Shown here piece after piece: positions 9,670-22,355 of a stretch of DNA of 64,000 nucleotides. The translations under genes and the position numbers were made by a program. The stretch lies in contig NZ_CP083564.1 in NCBI RefSeq assembly GCF_025143985.1, forward strand, positions 1,365,501 to 1,429,500, in the 5' to 3' direction. Source of the stretch: Sulfitobacter sp. W027 (GTDB taxonomy: Bacteria; Pseudomonadota; Alphaproteobacteria; Rhodobacterales; Rhodobacteraceae). The notes under the pieces are model-generated. The model saw nothing but the letters and a program-made list of their open reading frames with translations. It did no database searches and was not told the DNA's origin. Position 1 is the stretch's first letter. Each line of letters starts with the position of its first letter.

Positions 9670-10251
9670 ATGCGCCGCGCCTTCATCCCCTTTGTGATGA
9701 TGCTGGCCGGGGTCACCCCCGGCCTCGCGCAGCAGACCCCTGCGGCAGAGCCACATTCAAGCGCGGCGGGCACCGCGCAGGGTGTGATCAGCCCAGTGCT
9801 AACAATCGATTCTGAACGCCTGTTTCGCGAAAGCGCTTTTGGCGAGCGTGTAACGCGCGAGATCGAGGCGCAAAGTGAGCAATTGGCCGCCGAGAACCGT
9901 GAGATTGAAGCAGCCCTTGAGGCGGAAGAGCGCGACCTCACCGAAAAACGCGCGCAGATGGAACCGGCAAAGTTTAGGGTGCTGGCCGACGCCTTTGACG
10001 AAAAGGTGCAGCGCACCCGTGCGGAGCAGGCCGCAAAAAACCGCACACTGAACGAGGTGCTCGACCTTGAGCGGGATCGGTTTTTGTCCGCAGCGGCCCC
10101 GGTATTGGAGCAGTTGATGCGTAATTCCGACGCGGCGGTCATTCTTGAGCGGCGGCGTGTCTTTGTTTCCTCCTCGGCGATTGAGGTCACGGATCAAGCG
10201 ATTTCGCTGTTGGATGAGGCCATCGGAAGCGGTCTGTCCGAGGCGGACTAA
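9670..10251 (+). CDS. OmpH/Skp-family periplasmic chaperone
   Basis: Escorts unfolded outer-membrane proteins across the periplasm to BAM. The 193-residue protein has a signal peptide (MRRAFIPFVMMLAGVTPGLAQ), then a long charged helical region rich in Glu, Arg and Ala (about 60-150), as in the coiled-coil arms of Skp, and the family's VILERRRVFVSSSAIEVT segment near the end. The frame is open upstream into bamA, but the ATG at 9670, four bases after the bamA stop, gives the proper signal peptide. Translation is probably coupled to bamA. Confidence 0.88.
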   Translation: MRRAFIPFVMMLAGVTPGLAQQTPAAEPHSSAAGTAQGVISPVLTIDSERLFRESAFGERVTREIEAQSEQLAAENREIEAALEAEERDLTEKRAQMEPAKFRVLADAFDEKVQRTRAEQAAKNRTLNEVLDLERDRFLSAAAPVLEQLMRNSDAAVILERRRVFVSSSAIEVTDQAISLLDEAIGSGLSEAD

Positions 10252-10333
10252 GCGGGCCAGCGCCCGGGGATGCTTGCCCCCAGCCGTCTGAATTGGTAGC
10301 CATTCAGCAACCTTCTGAGACAAAGGACAGTCC

Positions 10334-10804
10334 ATGACCGAAGAGCTGCTGCGCGCCGATATCCAATTGATCCAGCGCATCCTGCCGCACCGCTACCCGT
10401 TTTTGCTGGTCGACAAAGTGGAAGAGATCAACGGCACTGAAAGTGCTGTCGGCTATAAGAACGTCACTATGAACGAGCCACATTTTCAGGGCCACTTCCC
10501 CGGCACGCCGATCATGCCGGGCGTCACTATCGTTGAGGCGATGGCCCAGACGGCAGGCGTGATGGTGGGCACCGCTCTTGGCATGCAGGACCGCGACATG
10601 CTGATCTATTTCATGTCGATCGACAAATGTAAGTTCCGCCGCAAGGTCGGCCCCGGCGATGTGCTGCGGATGGACCTGAAAACCCTGCGCGGCAAGCCGG
10701 GTGCGAAAATCTGGAAATTTGGGGGTGTGGCCACCGTAGATGGTGAAATGGCCGCCGAGGCCGAGTTCATGGCGATGCTGGACCTGCCACAGGACGCGGC
10801 ATGA
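10334..10804 (+). CDS. fabZ: (3R)-hydroxyacyl-ACP dehydratase FabZ
   Basis: Dehydrates beta-hydroxyacyl-ACP in fatty acid elongation. The 156-residue hot-dog protein carries [11 protein letters not shown] near residues 17-27 and the active-site [12 protein letters not shown] with His54, followed by Glu68 in EAMAQTAG. Its stop overlaps the lpxA start as ATGA, the first of three such overlaps running to lpxB, which ties hydroxyacyl-ACP supply to lipid A synthesis. Confidence 0.96.
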   Translation: MTEELLRADIQLIQRILPHRYPFLLVDKVEEINGTESAVGYKNVTMNEPHFQGHFPGTPIMPGVTIVEAMAQTAGVMVGTALGMQDRDMLIYFMSIDKCKFRRKVGPGDVLRMDLKTLRGKPGAKIWKFGGVATVDGEMAAEAEFMAMLDLPQDAA

Positions 10805-11583
10805 GCAATATCCACCCCAGTGCCGTGATCGAAGAGGGGGCGCAGATCGACCCTTCGGCCAAGATCGGCCCCTTCTGCGTGGTCGGCCCTGAGGTCGTGC
10901 TGAAGGCGGATGTGGAGTTGAAATCCCACGTTGTCGTGACGGGCCAGACCGAGGTTGGCGCAGGCACGATGATTTTCTCCTTCGCCGTGATCGGTGAGAT
11001 TCCGCAAGACCTGAAGTTCAAGGGCGAAGCGAGCCGTCTGGTGATTGGCGAACGCAACCGCATCCGCGAGCATGTCACGATGAACTGCGGCACCGAAGGC
11101 GGTGGCGGCGTGACGCGTGTGGGCGACGACGGGCTGTTCATGGCGGGCTGTCACATCGCTCATGATGCCATCGTGGGCAATCGGGTGATCGTGGTGAACT
11201 CTGCCGCCGTCGCGGGCCACTGTGTGCTTGAGGATGACGTCATCATCGGCGGGCTGTCGGGCATCCACCAATGGGTGCGCATCGGGCAGGGCGCGATCAT
11301 CGGCGCGGTGACCATGGTGACCAATGACGTGATCCCCTACGGCCTTGTGCAAGCGCCACGCGGTGATCTGGACGGGTTGAACCTTGTCGGGCTGAAGCGC
11401 GCCGGTGTGGCACGTAGCGACATCACGGCGCTCAGGGCCGCGTTCCAGATGCTGGCGCAGGGCGAGGGGACATTCTCGGACCGGGCGCGGCGTTTGGGGG
11501 ACGAGACCCAGAGCGATTATGTGCGCCAGATCGTTGATTTTGTCATGGCCGATACGGGCCGCCATTTCTTGACGCCGAAATGA
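10801..11583 (+). CDS. lpxA: UDP-N-acetylglucosamine acyltransferase LpxA
   Basis: First step of lipid A synthesis: moves the hydroxyacyl chain from ACP to the 3-OH of UDP-GlcNAc. The 260-residue protein shows hexapeptide repeats of a left-handed beta-helix from the N-terminus and the catalytic segment [10 protein letters not shown], with the presumed base at His121. A helical C-terminal part follows. It overlaps fabZ and lpxI by four bases each. Confidence 0.96.
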   Translation: MSNIHPSAVIEEGAQIDPSAKIGPFCVVGPEVVLKADVELKSHVVVTGQTEVGAGTMIFSFAVIGEIPQDLKFKGEASRLVIGERNRIREHVTMNCGTEGGGGVTRVGDDGLFMAGCHIAHDAIVGNRVIVVNSAAVAGHCVLEDDVIIGGLSGIHQWVRIGQGAIIGAVTMVTNDVIPYGLVQAPRGDLDGLNLVGLKRAGVARSDITALRAAFQMLAQGEGTFSDRARRLGDETQSDYVRQIVDFVMADTGRHFLTPK

Positions 11584-12380
11584 GCCTTGCGCTGATCGCC
11601 GGACGCGGCGGCCTGCCCGCGCGGGTGGCGGCGGCGCAGGACGTGCCGCCTTTGGTCTGCGCCTATGAGGGTTGCGCGCCGGATGGGTTGAAGGCGGATC
11701 TGACCTTCCGGCTGGAAACGCTTGGCAGTCTTTTGGCGCATCTTTTGGGCGTGGGCATCCGCGAGGTTTGTCTGTGCGGCGCAATCGACCGACCAACGCT
11801 TGATCCGGCAAAGCTCGACATGCGCACAGCGCCCTTGGTGCCGCAGTTCAAACAGGCACTGGCAGCGGGTGATAATGGTGCGCTTGAGGTGATCAAGACG
11901 ATTTTCGAGGATCACGGCCTGCAGGTAGTCGGTGCCGATGAATTGGTGCCCGACCTGCTGGCCGACAGCGGTGTGCTGTCGCGCGAACTGCCCGACGAAC
12001 AAATGCGCCGGGATGCGGCGCGCGGCATGGCAGTGCTGGACGGTTTGGCAAGCTTGGACATCGGACAGGCCTGCGTGATCGGGCGTGAACAGGTTTATGG
12101 GGTCGAGACCATCGGGGGTACGGATCACCTGCTTGCAACCCTGCCGGAGGCTATGCAGGGCGCGCGCGCAGTGCTCTGCAAAGGCCCGAAGGCTGGCCAA
12201 ATCCGCGAGATCGACCTGCCCACAATCGGACCCGACACGCTGCGCGCCGCCCATGCGGCGGGGCTGGCGGGCGTGGTCGTCAAAGCAGGCGGCGTGATAC
12301 TGTTGGAGCGTGACGCCTGCGTGGCGCTTGCTGATGAGCTTGGTCTGGTGCTCTGGGTCCGAGAGGAGGGCGCGGCGTGA
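11580..12380 (+). CDS. lpxI: UDP-2,3-diacylglucosamine pyrophosphatase LpxI
   Basis: Hydrolyses UDP-2,3-diacylglucosamine to lipid X; this is the alphaproteobacterial replacement for LpxH. The 266-residue product fits LpxI (formerly DUF1009): an N-terminal GRGGLPARVA segment and a C-terminal part with VLCKGPKAGQ, DLPTIGPDT and VVVKAGGVILLERD. Its position between lpxA and lpxB, with ATGA and GTGA overlaps, supports the assignment. Confidence 0.93.
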   Translation: MSLALIAGRGGLPARVAAAQDVPPLVCAYEGCAPDGLKADLTFRLETLGSLLAHLLGVGIREVCLCGAIDRPTLDPAKLDMRTAPLVPQFKQALAAGDNGALEVIKTIFEDHGLQVVGADELVPDLLADSGVLSRELPDEQMRRDAARGMAVLDGLASLDIGQACVIGREQVYGVETIGGTDHLLATLPEAMQGARAVLCKGPKAGQIREIDLPTIGPDTLRAAHAAGLAGVVVKAGGVILLERDACVALADELGLVLWVREEGAA

Positions 12381-13528
12381 AGGTGTTCATTCTGGCAGGC
12401 GAGCCTTCCGGTGACCGGTTGGGCGGTGCGCTCATGACGGGGCTGAAAGAGCTTTGTCCCGAGGTGACATTCGACGGCATCGGCGGGTCGATGATGATGG
12501 CTCAGGGGTTGGAAAGCCGGTTCGATATGGACGAGTTGAGCGTCATGGGACTGGCCGAGATCCTGCCAAAATACCGCGCGCTGATGGCCCGGATCAATGA
12601 GACGGCACAGGCTGTAGTTGAGACCAAGCCAGATGTGCTCATCACCATCGACAGCCCCGATTTTTCCCTGCGCGTGGCGCGTAAGGTGAAAGAGAAATCT
12701 AACATCAGAACAGTACATTACGTGGCCCCGACCGTCTGGGCATGGCGCCCCGGCCGGGCCGAAAAGATGGCGCGTTCGGTGGATCATGTGCTAGCGCTTT
12801 TCCCCTTCGAGCCGCCCTATATGCAAGCGGCGGGCATGGCCTGTGATTTTGTCGGTCACCCGGTGGTGGCCGAGCCTGTGGCCGATGACGCCGCCGCTGC
12901 GGCCTTCCGCGCCGAGCATCGTCTTGCGGATGCACCGCTGTTGCTGGCGTTGCCCGGCTCGCGCCGGGGCGAGGTCACCCGGCTGGCACCAGTGTTCCAG
13001 CAGGTTGTCGCGCGGCTGGTCGAGGCGGAGCCGGCCTTGCGCGTCGTGGTGCCAGCGGCGGCCCCCGTGGCGGCCTTGGTCAAACAGGTGACGCGCAATT
13101 GGGCAGGCAACCCGCTGGTGCTGGACCCGCGTGATATGGCGTCCGAAGAGTTCACCGCCACCAAACGCGCCGCCTTCCGCGCGGCGGATGTAGCGCTGGC
13201 GGCCTCGGGCACCGTGTCACTGGAGCTGGCTGCGGTGAACACGCCGATGGTCATCGCCTATGACATGAACTGGATCAGCCGCCAGATCATCGGGCGGATG
13301 CTGCGGGTGGATACGGTGACACTGGTTAACCTCGTCTCCGAAACCCGCGTGGTGCCGGAATTCATCGGTGCCAATTGCCGCCCCGGACCCATTGCCGAAG
13401 GCGTTTTGCAGGTGTTGCGGGCACCCGGCGCGCAAAAGGACGCGATGGCGTTGACGATGCAACGCTTGGGGCAGGGTGGTGAGGCGCCGGGCCTGCGGGC
13501 CGCGCGCGCGGTTTTGGCGCGGCTGTAG
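12377..13528 (+). CDS. lpxB: Lipid-A-disaccharide synthase LpxB
   Basis: GT19 glycosyltransferase joining lipid X and UDP-diacylglucosamine to form the lipid A disaccharide. The 383-residue protein begins with the family's AGEPSGDRLGG motif and contains the VAPTVWAWRPGRAEKM and LALPGSRRGEV segments. It starts with GTG overlapping the lpxI stop. The gene ends six bases before the convergent mnmA stop. Confidence 0.96.
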   Translation: MKVFILAGEPSGDRLGGALMTGLKELCPEVTFDGIGGSMMMAQGLESRFDMDELSVMGLAEILPKYRALMARINETAQAVVETKPDVLITIDSPDFSLRVARKVKEKSNIRTVHYVAPTVWAWRPGRAEKMARSVDHVLALFPFEPPYMQAAGMACDFVGHPVVAEPVADDAAAAAFRAEHRLADAPLLLALPGSRRGEVTRLAPVFQQVVARLVEAEPALRVVVPAAAPVAALVKQVTRNWAGNPLVLDPRDMASEEFTATKRAAFRAADVALAASGTVSLELAAVNTPMVIAYDMNWISRQIIGRMLRVDTVTLVNLVSETRVVPEFIGANCRPGPIAEGVLQVLRAPGAQKDAMALTMQRLGQGGEAPGLRAARAVLARL

Positions 13529-13534
13529 GGAGGC

Positions 13535-14677
13535 TTAGCCTCGGTGGATCCAGCCGCCGCCAAAGATGCGCGTGCTTTCAGGATCATAGAACACACAAGC
13601 CTGACCCGGCGACACACCTTCTTCGGCAGTCAGCAGTTCAACCTCGGCCTCGGTCGCGCTGATTGGACGCAGGATCGCATCGCGCGGCGGACGGGTGGAG
13701 CGCACGCGCACGGCGATGTTCCATTCTGACTGCGAGGTCAGGGGCTCGTCACCCAGCCAGTTGATCTCACGCACCGGAATGTTGCGGGTGGCGAGCATGG
13801 ATTTCGGGCCGACGACGACCTCTTTGCGCTCGGCATCCAACCTCACCACATAGAGCGGGTCGGCCAGACCACCGATGCCCAAGCCCCGGCGCTGGCCGAT
13901 GGTGTAGTGGATCACGCCCTCATGTTTCGCCAGCACATTGCCTTCGGTATCGACGATATTGCCAGGATCGGCGGCCTCGGGGCGCAGCTTGCGGATCACC
14001 GCGGCGTAGTCGCCATTGGGAACAAAGCAGATGTCCTGACTGTCGGGTTTGTCAGCCACCACCAGCCCGTATTTCGCGGCAAGCGCACGGGTGTCATCCT
14101 TGCTCGGCAGGTGGCCCAGCGGGAAGCGCAGGTAGGAAAGCTGCTCTTCGGTGGTGGAAAAAAGGAAATAGCTCTGGTCGCGGTTGCCATCGGCGGCGGC
14201 GTGTAGCTCTGGCCCGTTCTCGCCCATCTTGCGTTGGATATAGTGACCTGTGGCCATGCAATCGGCCTCGAGATCCTTGGCGGTTTCCAGCAGGTCTTTG
14301 AACTTCACCCGCTCGTTGCAGCGGATGCAGGGCACGGGTGTCGCACCGCCGAGGTAGCTGTCGGCAAACTCGTCGATCACCGCGTCTTTGAAGACGTTTT
14401 CATAGTCCAGAACGTAATGCGGGAAGCCCATCTCTTCGGCTACGCGGCGGGCATCCTGAATGTCGACGCCCGCGCAGCATGCACCTTTCTTGGCCAGCGC
14501 CGCGCCGTGATCATAAAGCTGAAGCGTCACGCCCACGACGTCATAACCTTCGTCGGCGAGCATGGCCGCCACGACGGAACTGTCCACACCACCCGACATC
14601 GCCACGACGACCCGCGTGTCGGCAGGTGCCTTGGCAAAGCCAAGCGAATTGAGCGGCGGGGTCTGATCAAGGGCCAT
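13535..14677 (-). CDS. mnmA: tRNA-specific 2-thiouridylase MnmA
   Basis: Thiolates U34 of tRNAs for Lys, Glu and Gln. The 380-residue protein has the PP-loop MSGGVDSS (residues 27-34), the catalytic cysteine pair in CIRCNE (Cys120) and SQDICF (Cys217), and a C-terminal barrel domain. A short extension precedes the PP-loop. It is convergent with lpxB and divergent from sciP. Confidence 0.95.
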   Translation of the reverse strand: MALDQTPPLNSLGFAKAPADTRVVVAMSGGVDSSVVAAMLADEGYDVVGVTLQLYDHGAALAKKGACCAGVDIQDARRVAEEMGFPHYVLDYENVFKDAVIDEFADSYLGGATPVPCIRCNERVKFKDLLETAKDLEADCMATGHYIQRKMGENGPELHAAADGNRDQSYFLFSTTEEQLSYLRFPLGHLPSKDDTRALAAKYGLVVADKPDSQDICFVPNGDYAAVIRKLRPEAADPGNIVDTEGNVLAKHEGVIHYTIGQRRGLGIGGLADPLYVVRLDAERKEVVVGPKSMLATRNIPVREINWLGDEPLTSQSEWNIAVRVRSTRPPRDAILRPISATEAEVELLTAEEGVSPGQACVFYDPESTRIFGGGWIHRG

Positions 14678-14797
14678 GGGTATCTCCGGAGTTTGTGCGC
14701 GAATATAGGAAAATCCTACCTAGTCACAAGGGCAGGCTTCACTCCGCGTTAAGGCACATGGGGGTTATTGGGCGCCAGAACAATGGCGGATGATGTG

Positions 14798-15076
14798 ATG
14801 TACCTGAAAAAAGTCGATGGGCCACGGTCTGTTACCCTTGCTGACGGCAGTGTGATGTCTCGTGCTGACCTGCCTAGCGCCGACACCCGAAGATGGGTCG
14901 CGTCACGCAAGGCGGCGGTGGTCCGCGGGGTGGTTTACGGTCTGATCACCCAGTCCGAGGCGTTAGAGCGGTACGGGATCAGTGATGACGAATTTATGGA
15001 ATGGCTGCAGGCAGTTACAGAGCATGGAGAAGGCGCGTTGAAAGCCACGGCGCTGCATAAGTATAGACAACTTTAA
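14798..15076 (+). CDS. sciP: SciP homologue (DUF1153), CtrA-binding helix-turn-helix protein
   Basis: A 92-residue protein matching the DUF1153 family, whose Caulobacter member SciP binds CtrA and blocks transcription activation from CtrA-bound promoters. Visible features are a short N-terminal strand region (VTLADGSVMSRADLP), the conserved RRWVASRKAAVVRGV helix and a helix-turn-helix (SEALERYGISDDEFMEWLQA), ending in KATALHKYRQL. In-frame starts at 14768 (TTG) and 14783 (ATG) exist; the ATG at 14798 gives the N-terminus MYLKKV that I expect for this family. It lies 94 bases upstream of ctrA in the same orientation, which supports the functional link. Confidence 0.85.
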   Translation: MYLKKVDGPRSVTLADGSVMSRADLPSADTRRWVASRKAAVVRGVVYGLITQSEALERYGISDDEFMEWLQAVTEHGEGALKATALHKYRQL

Positions 15077-15103
15077 GTTGTTCATTTAGCATCTTTAGTA
15101 TCG

Positions 15104-15120
15104 GTAACGGGTAGTTAACC
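15104..15120 (+). promoter_or_regulatory. Candidate CtrA box upstream of ctrA
   Basis: GTAA (15104-15107), seven bases, TTAACC (15115-15120). This is the CtrA consensus TTAA-N7-TTAA(C) with one mismatch in the first half, about 50 bases before the ctrA start and beside a possible TTGCTC/CTAGAT promoter. It would allow CtrA to act on its own gene, as known in other Alphaproteobacteria. Confidence 0.5.
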
Positions 15121-15170
15121 TTTTTTGCTCAGGGTTGTGCCAGCGTCCTAGATGAGCCGGAGAACCCGAA

Positions 15171-15878
15171 ATGCGTGTATTGTTAGTTGAAGATGACCCG
15201 ACGACCTCCCGCAGCATTGAATTGATGCTGACCCATGCGAACCTCAACGTCTATGCCACCGATCTGGGCGAAGAAGGAATCGATCTGGCCAAGCTCTATG
15301 ACTATGACCTGATCCTGCTCGACCTCGATCTGCCAGATATGAATGGCCACGACGTGCTGCGTCAATTGCGGCTGGCGCGGATCGATACGCCGATCCTGAT
15401 CCTGTCCGGCGCTGATGATACGGAGAATAAGATCAGGGGCTTTGGCTTTGGCGCCGATGACTATCTGACCAAACCCTTTCACCGCGAAGAACTGGTGGCC
15501 CGCATCCATGCGATCATCCGCCGCTCCAAGGGACATTCGCAGTCGGTGATCGAAACCGGCCAGGTGGCGGTGAACCTAGACGCCAAGACGGTCAGCGTAA
15601 ACGACAGCCCGGTGCAGCTGACCGGCAAGGAATACCAGATGCTGGAGCTGCTCAGTCTGCGTAAGGGCACCACGCTGACCAAGGAAATGTTCCTGAACCA
15701 CCTCTATGGCGGCATGGATGAGCCTGAGTTGAAGATTATCGACGTCTTTATCTGCAAACTCCGCAAAAAGTTGAGCTTGGCCACAGGGGGGGAGAATTAC
15801 ATCGAAACGGTCTGGGGCCGGGGCTATGTGCTGCGCGACCCCGAACCGGCGCAGATGGATCTTGCCGCCAGCGCTTGA
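15171..15878 (+). CDS. ctrA: Cell-cycle response regulator CtrA
   Basis: OmpR-type master regulator; controls the cell cycle in Caulobacter and motility, gene transfer agents and related traits in Rhodobacterales. The 235-residue protein has a receiver domain with Asp7, Asp8 (VEDD) and phosphoacceptor Asp51, Lys in YLTKPF, and a winged-helix output domain (from about 125) with the [13 protein letters not shown] recognition region, nearly invariant among CtrA proteins. GGAG precedes the ATG. Preceded by sciP and a CtrA-like box. Confidence 0.95.
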   Translation: MRVLLVEDDPTTSRSIELMLTHANLNVYATDLGEEGIDLAKLYDYDLILLDLDLPDMNGHDVLRQLRLARIDTPILILSGADDTENKIRGFGFGADDYLTKPFHREELVARIHAIIRRSKGHSQSVIETGQVAVNLDAKTVSVNDSPVQLTGKEYQMLELLSLRKGTTLTKEMFLNHLYGGMDEPELKIIDVFICKLRKKLSLATGGENYIETVWGRGYVLRDPEPAQMDLAASA

Positions 15879-15946
15879 TGGGCTGACTGCTGAGCTTGAA
15901 ATCGCTAGACCTGCCCCGGATCGCCACCTATCTAGGCGACAGGTGA

Positions 15947-20172
<4,226 letters not shown>

Positions 20173-20200
20173 AGTACATCCGTTCATTTTGTTCGCTAAT

Positions 20201-20215
20201 GTTCTCAAAAAGTTC
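20201..20215 (+). promoter_or_regulatory. LexA (SOS) box, alphaproteobacterial type
   Basis: GTTC (20201-20204), seven bases (TCAAAAA), GTTC (20212-20215): an exact match to the GTTC-N7-GTTC direct repeat bound by alphaproteobacterial LexA. A third GTTC lies at 20191-20194. TGTTCTCA (20200-20207) is also repeated inverted at 20236-20243 (TGAGAACA). The box lies 57 bases before the start of the 42-aa membrane peptide and 29 bases after the recG stop. Confidence 0.65.
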
Positions 20216-20271
20216 TTTACAGGTGGGGCTGAAAATGAGAACAAAGGGGCAACAAAGATGAGGAGGTACTG

Positions 20272-20400
20272 ATGATGACTTACACCGCGCTGAAATCTAT
20301 CGCTCTCAGGTCGCAGGCAACGCTGCTGCAAGATGCAGCAGGGGCCGCCGCTTTGATCGTGATGCTGGTCGTTGGTCTGCATCTGCCCACTTTTATCTGA
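20272..20400 (+). CDS. Small membrane peptide, 42 aa, behind a LexA box
   Basis: Frame of 42 codons with a strong GAGGAGG ribosome-binding site ending about 5 bases before the ATG at 20272 (a second ATG follows at once). The N-terminal half is short and basic (MMTYTALKSIALRSQ); the second half is a hydrophobic span (AGAAALIVMLVVGLHLPTFI) fit for one membrane crossing. A LexA box lies upstream and a T-tailed terminator 119 bases downstream, so it looks like a single-gene SOS unit. In Caulobacter the SOS-induced cell-division inhibitor SidA is a very short inner-membrane protein; I infer a possible analogy in role, not homology. Confidence 0.65.
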   Translation: MMTYTALKSIALRSQATLLQDAAGAAALIVMLVVGLHLPTFI

Positions 20401-20518
20401 GTTCTGCCTGAGGCTCTCATGCCGCTATGTCTGCTGCATCCGTCCCAATTTGATGCACCGATTTGCCTGTCCGCGTCGGACTATGGCACAGCGGGTCCCA
20501 CATGAGTAACGCCTACTG

Positions 20519-20557
20519 ACGCCGCCATCCCATTTCGGGTGTGCGGCGTTTTTTTTA
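20519..20557 (+). terminator. Intrinsic terminator of the 42-aa peptide transcript
   Basis: ACGCCGC (20519-20525) pairs with GCGGCGT (20543-20549) and is followed by a run of T to 20557. It ends the transcript of the peptide at 20272, ahead of the convergent scaffold gene. The 118 bases between the peptide stop and the stem hold no further frame that I can support. Confidence 0.8.
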
Positions 20558-20592
20558 CTTTAGAGGGGAGATCGTGCGAAATCCAGCCGCCG

Positions 20593-21054
20593 CTAGTGCT
20601 CGCCAGCCTCAACTGGCGCGTCGGCCTGCTGCATCGCCTCTGTCAGTGCTTCGATGCTCAGCATGATCGACGCATGGCGGTTCTTATAGGCCGTGGCAGG
20701 GGTCAGCACTTCGAAACCGTCAAAAGGCGCATCGGGGGTGGGGCCTTCGCCCTTGAGCATGGCGCGCAGTTGATCGCGCGCGGTGGTAACCTGCGCAAGC
20801 GACGCTCCGGGGGCAGCAGCGCCCACCACGGCGGCGGCAGCCTGTCCCAAGGCGCAGGCCTTCACATCCTGCTTCATTTCGGTCAAATGCCCATCCTTCA
20901 CGCGCACATCTACCGTCACGGTCGAACCACAGAGCGGCGAGCGGCGTTTGACGCTGGCCTGAGGGTCCTCCATGCGGCCCAGATGGGGGATCTCTGCTGC
21001 AAGCGCCAAGATGCGCGCGGAGTAGAGCTTGATGAGGTCCGTCTCATCCGACAT
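20593..21054 (-). CDS. IscU/NifU-like iron-sulfur cluster scaffold protein
   Basis: A 153-residue protein of the IscU/NifU N-terminal fold, which assembles Fe-S clusters on conserved cysteines. Cys42 lies in SPLCGSTV and Cys67 in [11 protein letters not shown], matching the first two ligand positions. Where the third cysteine would be expected, the segment KNRHASIML has Ala128, so the ligand set is incomplete. The frame extends upstream, but ATG at 21054 has an AAGGA 6 bases before it and the family N-terminus. Divergent from hisI with 74 bases between. Confidence 0.8.
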   Translation of the reverse strand: MSDETDLIKLYSARILALAAEIPHLGRMEDPQASVKRRSPLCGSTVTVDVRVKDGHLTEMKQDVKACALGQAAAAVVGAAAPGASLAQVTTARDQLRAMLKGEGPTPDAPFDGFEVLTPATAYKNRHASIMLSIEALTEAMQQADAPVEAGEH

Positions 21055-21128
21055 GGCTGTTCCTTTTCGTGCTGAAACCCTACATAAGCGCCGCTGACGC
21101 AGATGCAAATATTTCCACGAGGTGCCCG

Positions 21129-21488
21129 ATGACTTTCGATCCTGCAAGCCTTCAATTCAACGATGCGGGCCTGATCCCGGCGATTGCGCAGGACGCTCAG
21201 ACCCATGAGGTGCTGATGCTGGCGTGGATGAGCGCGGAAAGCATCGCGCGCACATTGGAAACCGGCAAGGTTACCTATTGGAGCCGTTCGCGGCAGGCCT
21301 TCTGGGTCAAGGGGGAGACCAGCGGAAATGTACAGAAGCTGGTTGAGATGCGACTTGATTGTGATCGCGACTGCCTGTTGATGTTGGTGGAGCAAAGCGG
21401 ACCGGCCTGTCACACTGGACGGCGCAACTGCTTTTACACCGCCATCCAGGACGGTGAAGAAGTCGAACTGATGAAGCCTATGGATTAA
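21129..21488 (+). CDS. hisI: Phosphoribosyl-AMP cyclohydrolase HisI
   Basis: Third step of histidine synthesis: opens the purine ring of PR-AMP. The 119-residue monofunctional form has the metal-binding DCDRDC segment (77-82) and the zinc motif CHTGRRNC (94-101), plus the [10 protein letters not shown] segment. GAGG precedes the ATG at 21129. An upstream ATG at 21069 would add 20 unrelated residues and is rejected. It is not beside other his genes. Confidence 0.94.
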   Translation: MTFDPASLQFNDAGLIPAIAQDAQTHEVLMLAWMSAESIARTLETGKVTYWSRSRQAFWVKGETSGNVQKLVEMRLDCDRDCLLMLVEQSGPACHTGRRNCFYTAIQDGEEVELMKPMD

Positions 21489-21497
21489 GATCGGCGT

Positions 21498-22355
21498 CTA
21501 AAGGCCTACCATAGTGCGGATATCTTCGGGCGTTGCGCCGTTCTCCCGGTAGAGCGCGATGGCGCGGGCGTCGTCGCGCTTGGCAAGCCTTTTGCCGTCG
21601 TCGTCCCGGATTAGGCGGTGGTGATGATAGATCGGTTTCGGTAGGTCAAGCAGCCCCTGTAGCACCACATGAATGTAGGTCGCCTCAAACAGGTCAGCCC
21701 CGCGCGGGACCAGCGTGACGCCCTGCGCGGCATCGTCGAGCACGACGGAGAGGTGGTAGGATGTGCCCATGTCCCGCCGGGCGAGGACCACATCGCCGAC
21801 CGTCGCGATAAGCTGATCGAGAGAGGTGGTGATCTGACCAGTCTCATGATTGGGGCCGCAGCCACTTTCGACGAAGCTTAACGGCGCAATGTCCAGTTTT
21901 TTCAACGCCTTGGCCATGTTAAGCCGCAGAGCACCAGCTGAGCGAGGATGGCCAGCCTCGCGACAGGTGCCGGGGTAGATGATGCCGTCAGGGCCATAGA
22001 CGGGTTCCGCGCCCTCTTGTGGGGCACTGGTGGCGGCGGCGATGTCGCGGCGGTTACAGGCGCAGGCATAAAGCAAACCGCGCGCCCAGAGGTCATCAAG
22101 GGCAGTGCGATAGCTCTCCATCCGGTCTGATTGCCGCATCACCGGCTCTGGCCAGTCGATCCCAAGCCAAGCGAGGTCTTCGTAAATCTGCGCCTCCCAA
22201 TGAGGCCGTGCGCGGGACAGATCGATATCTTCTATACGCAGCAGGAATGTGCCCCCCGCAGCCTGCGCCAAATCATAGGCCAAAAGCGCGGAATAGGCGT
22301 GACCAAGATGCAGTGGACCGGTGGGGGATGGGGCGAACCTAGTGGTGAGAGTCAA
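21498..22355 (-). CDS. gluQ: Glutamyl-Q tRNA(Asp) synthetase GluQ
   Basis: A paralogue of the GluRS catalytic core that attaches glutamate to queuosine 34 of tRNA-Asp. The 285-residue protein has HLGH (residues 16-19) as the HIGH motif, a KMSKS-like KRLAKRD near the C-terminus, and Cys residues of a zinc site (CACNRRD, then CREAGH). It lacks an anticodon-binding domain, as expected. Its start overlaps the stop of the upstream methyltransferase by four bases. Confidence 0.9.
   Translation of the reverse strand: MTLTTRFAPSPTGPLHLGHAYSALLAYDLAQAAGGTFLLRIEDIDLSRARPHWEAQIYEDLAWLGIDWPEPVMRQSDRMESYRTALDDLWARGLLYACACNRRDIAAATSAPQEGAEPVYGPDGIIYPGTCREAGHPRSAGALRLNMAKALKKLDIAPLSFVESGCGPNHETGQITTSLDQLIATVGDVVLARRDMGTSYHLSVVLDDAAQGVTLVPRGADLFEATYIHVVLQGLLDLPKPIYHHHRLIRDDDGKRLAKRDDARAIALYRENGATPEDIRTMVGL

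Noticed and set aside
20191..20204. GTTC-N6-GTTC as a second overlapping LexA box
   Set aside because: The spacing is one base short of the N7 rule; only the pair at 20201-20215 fits.
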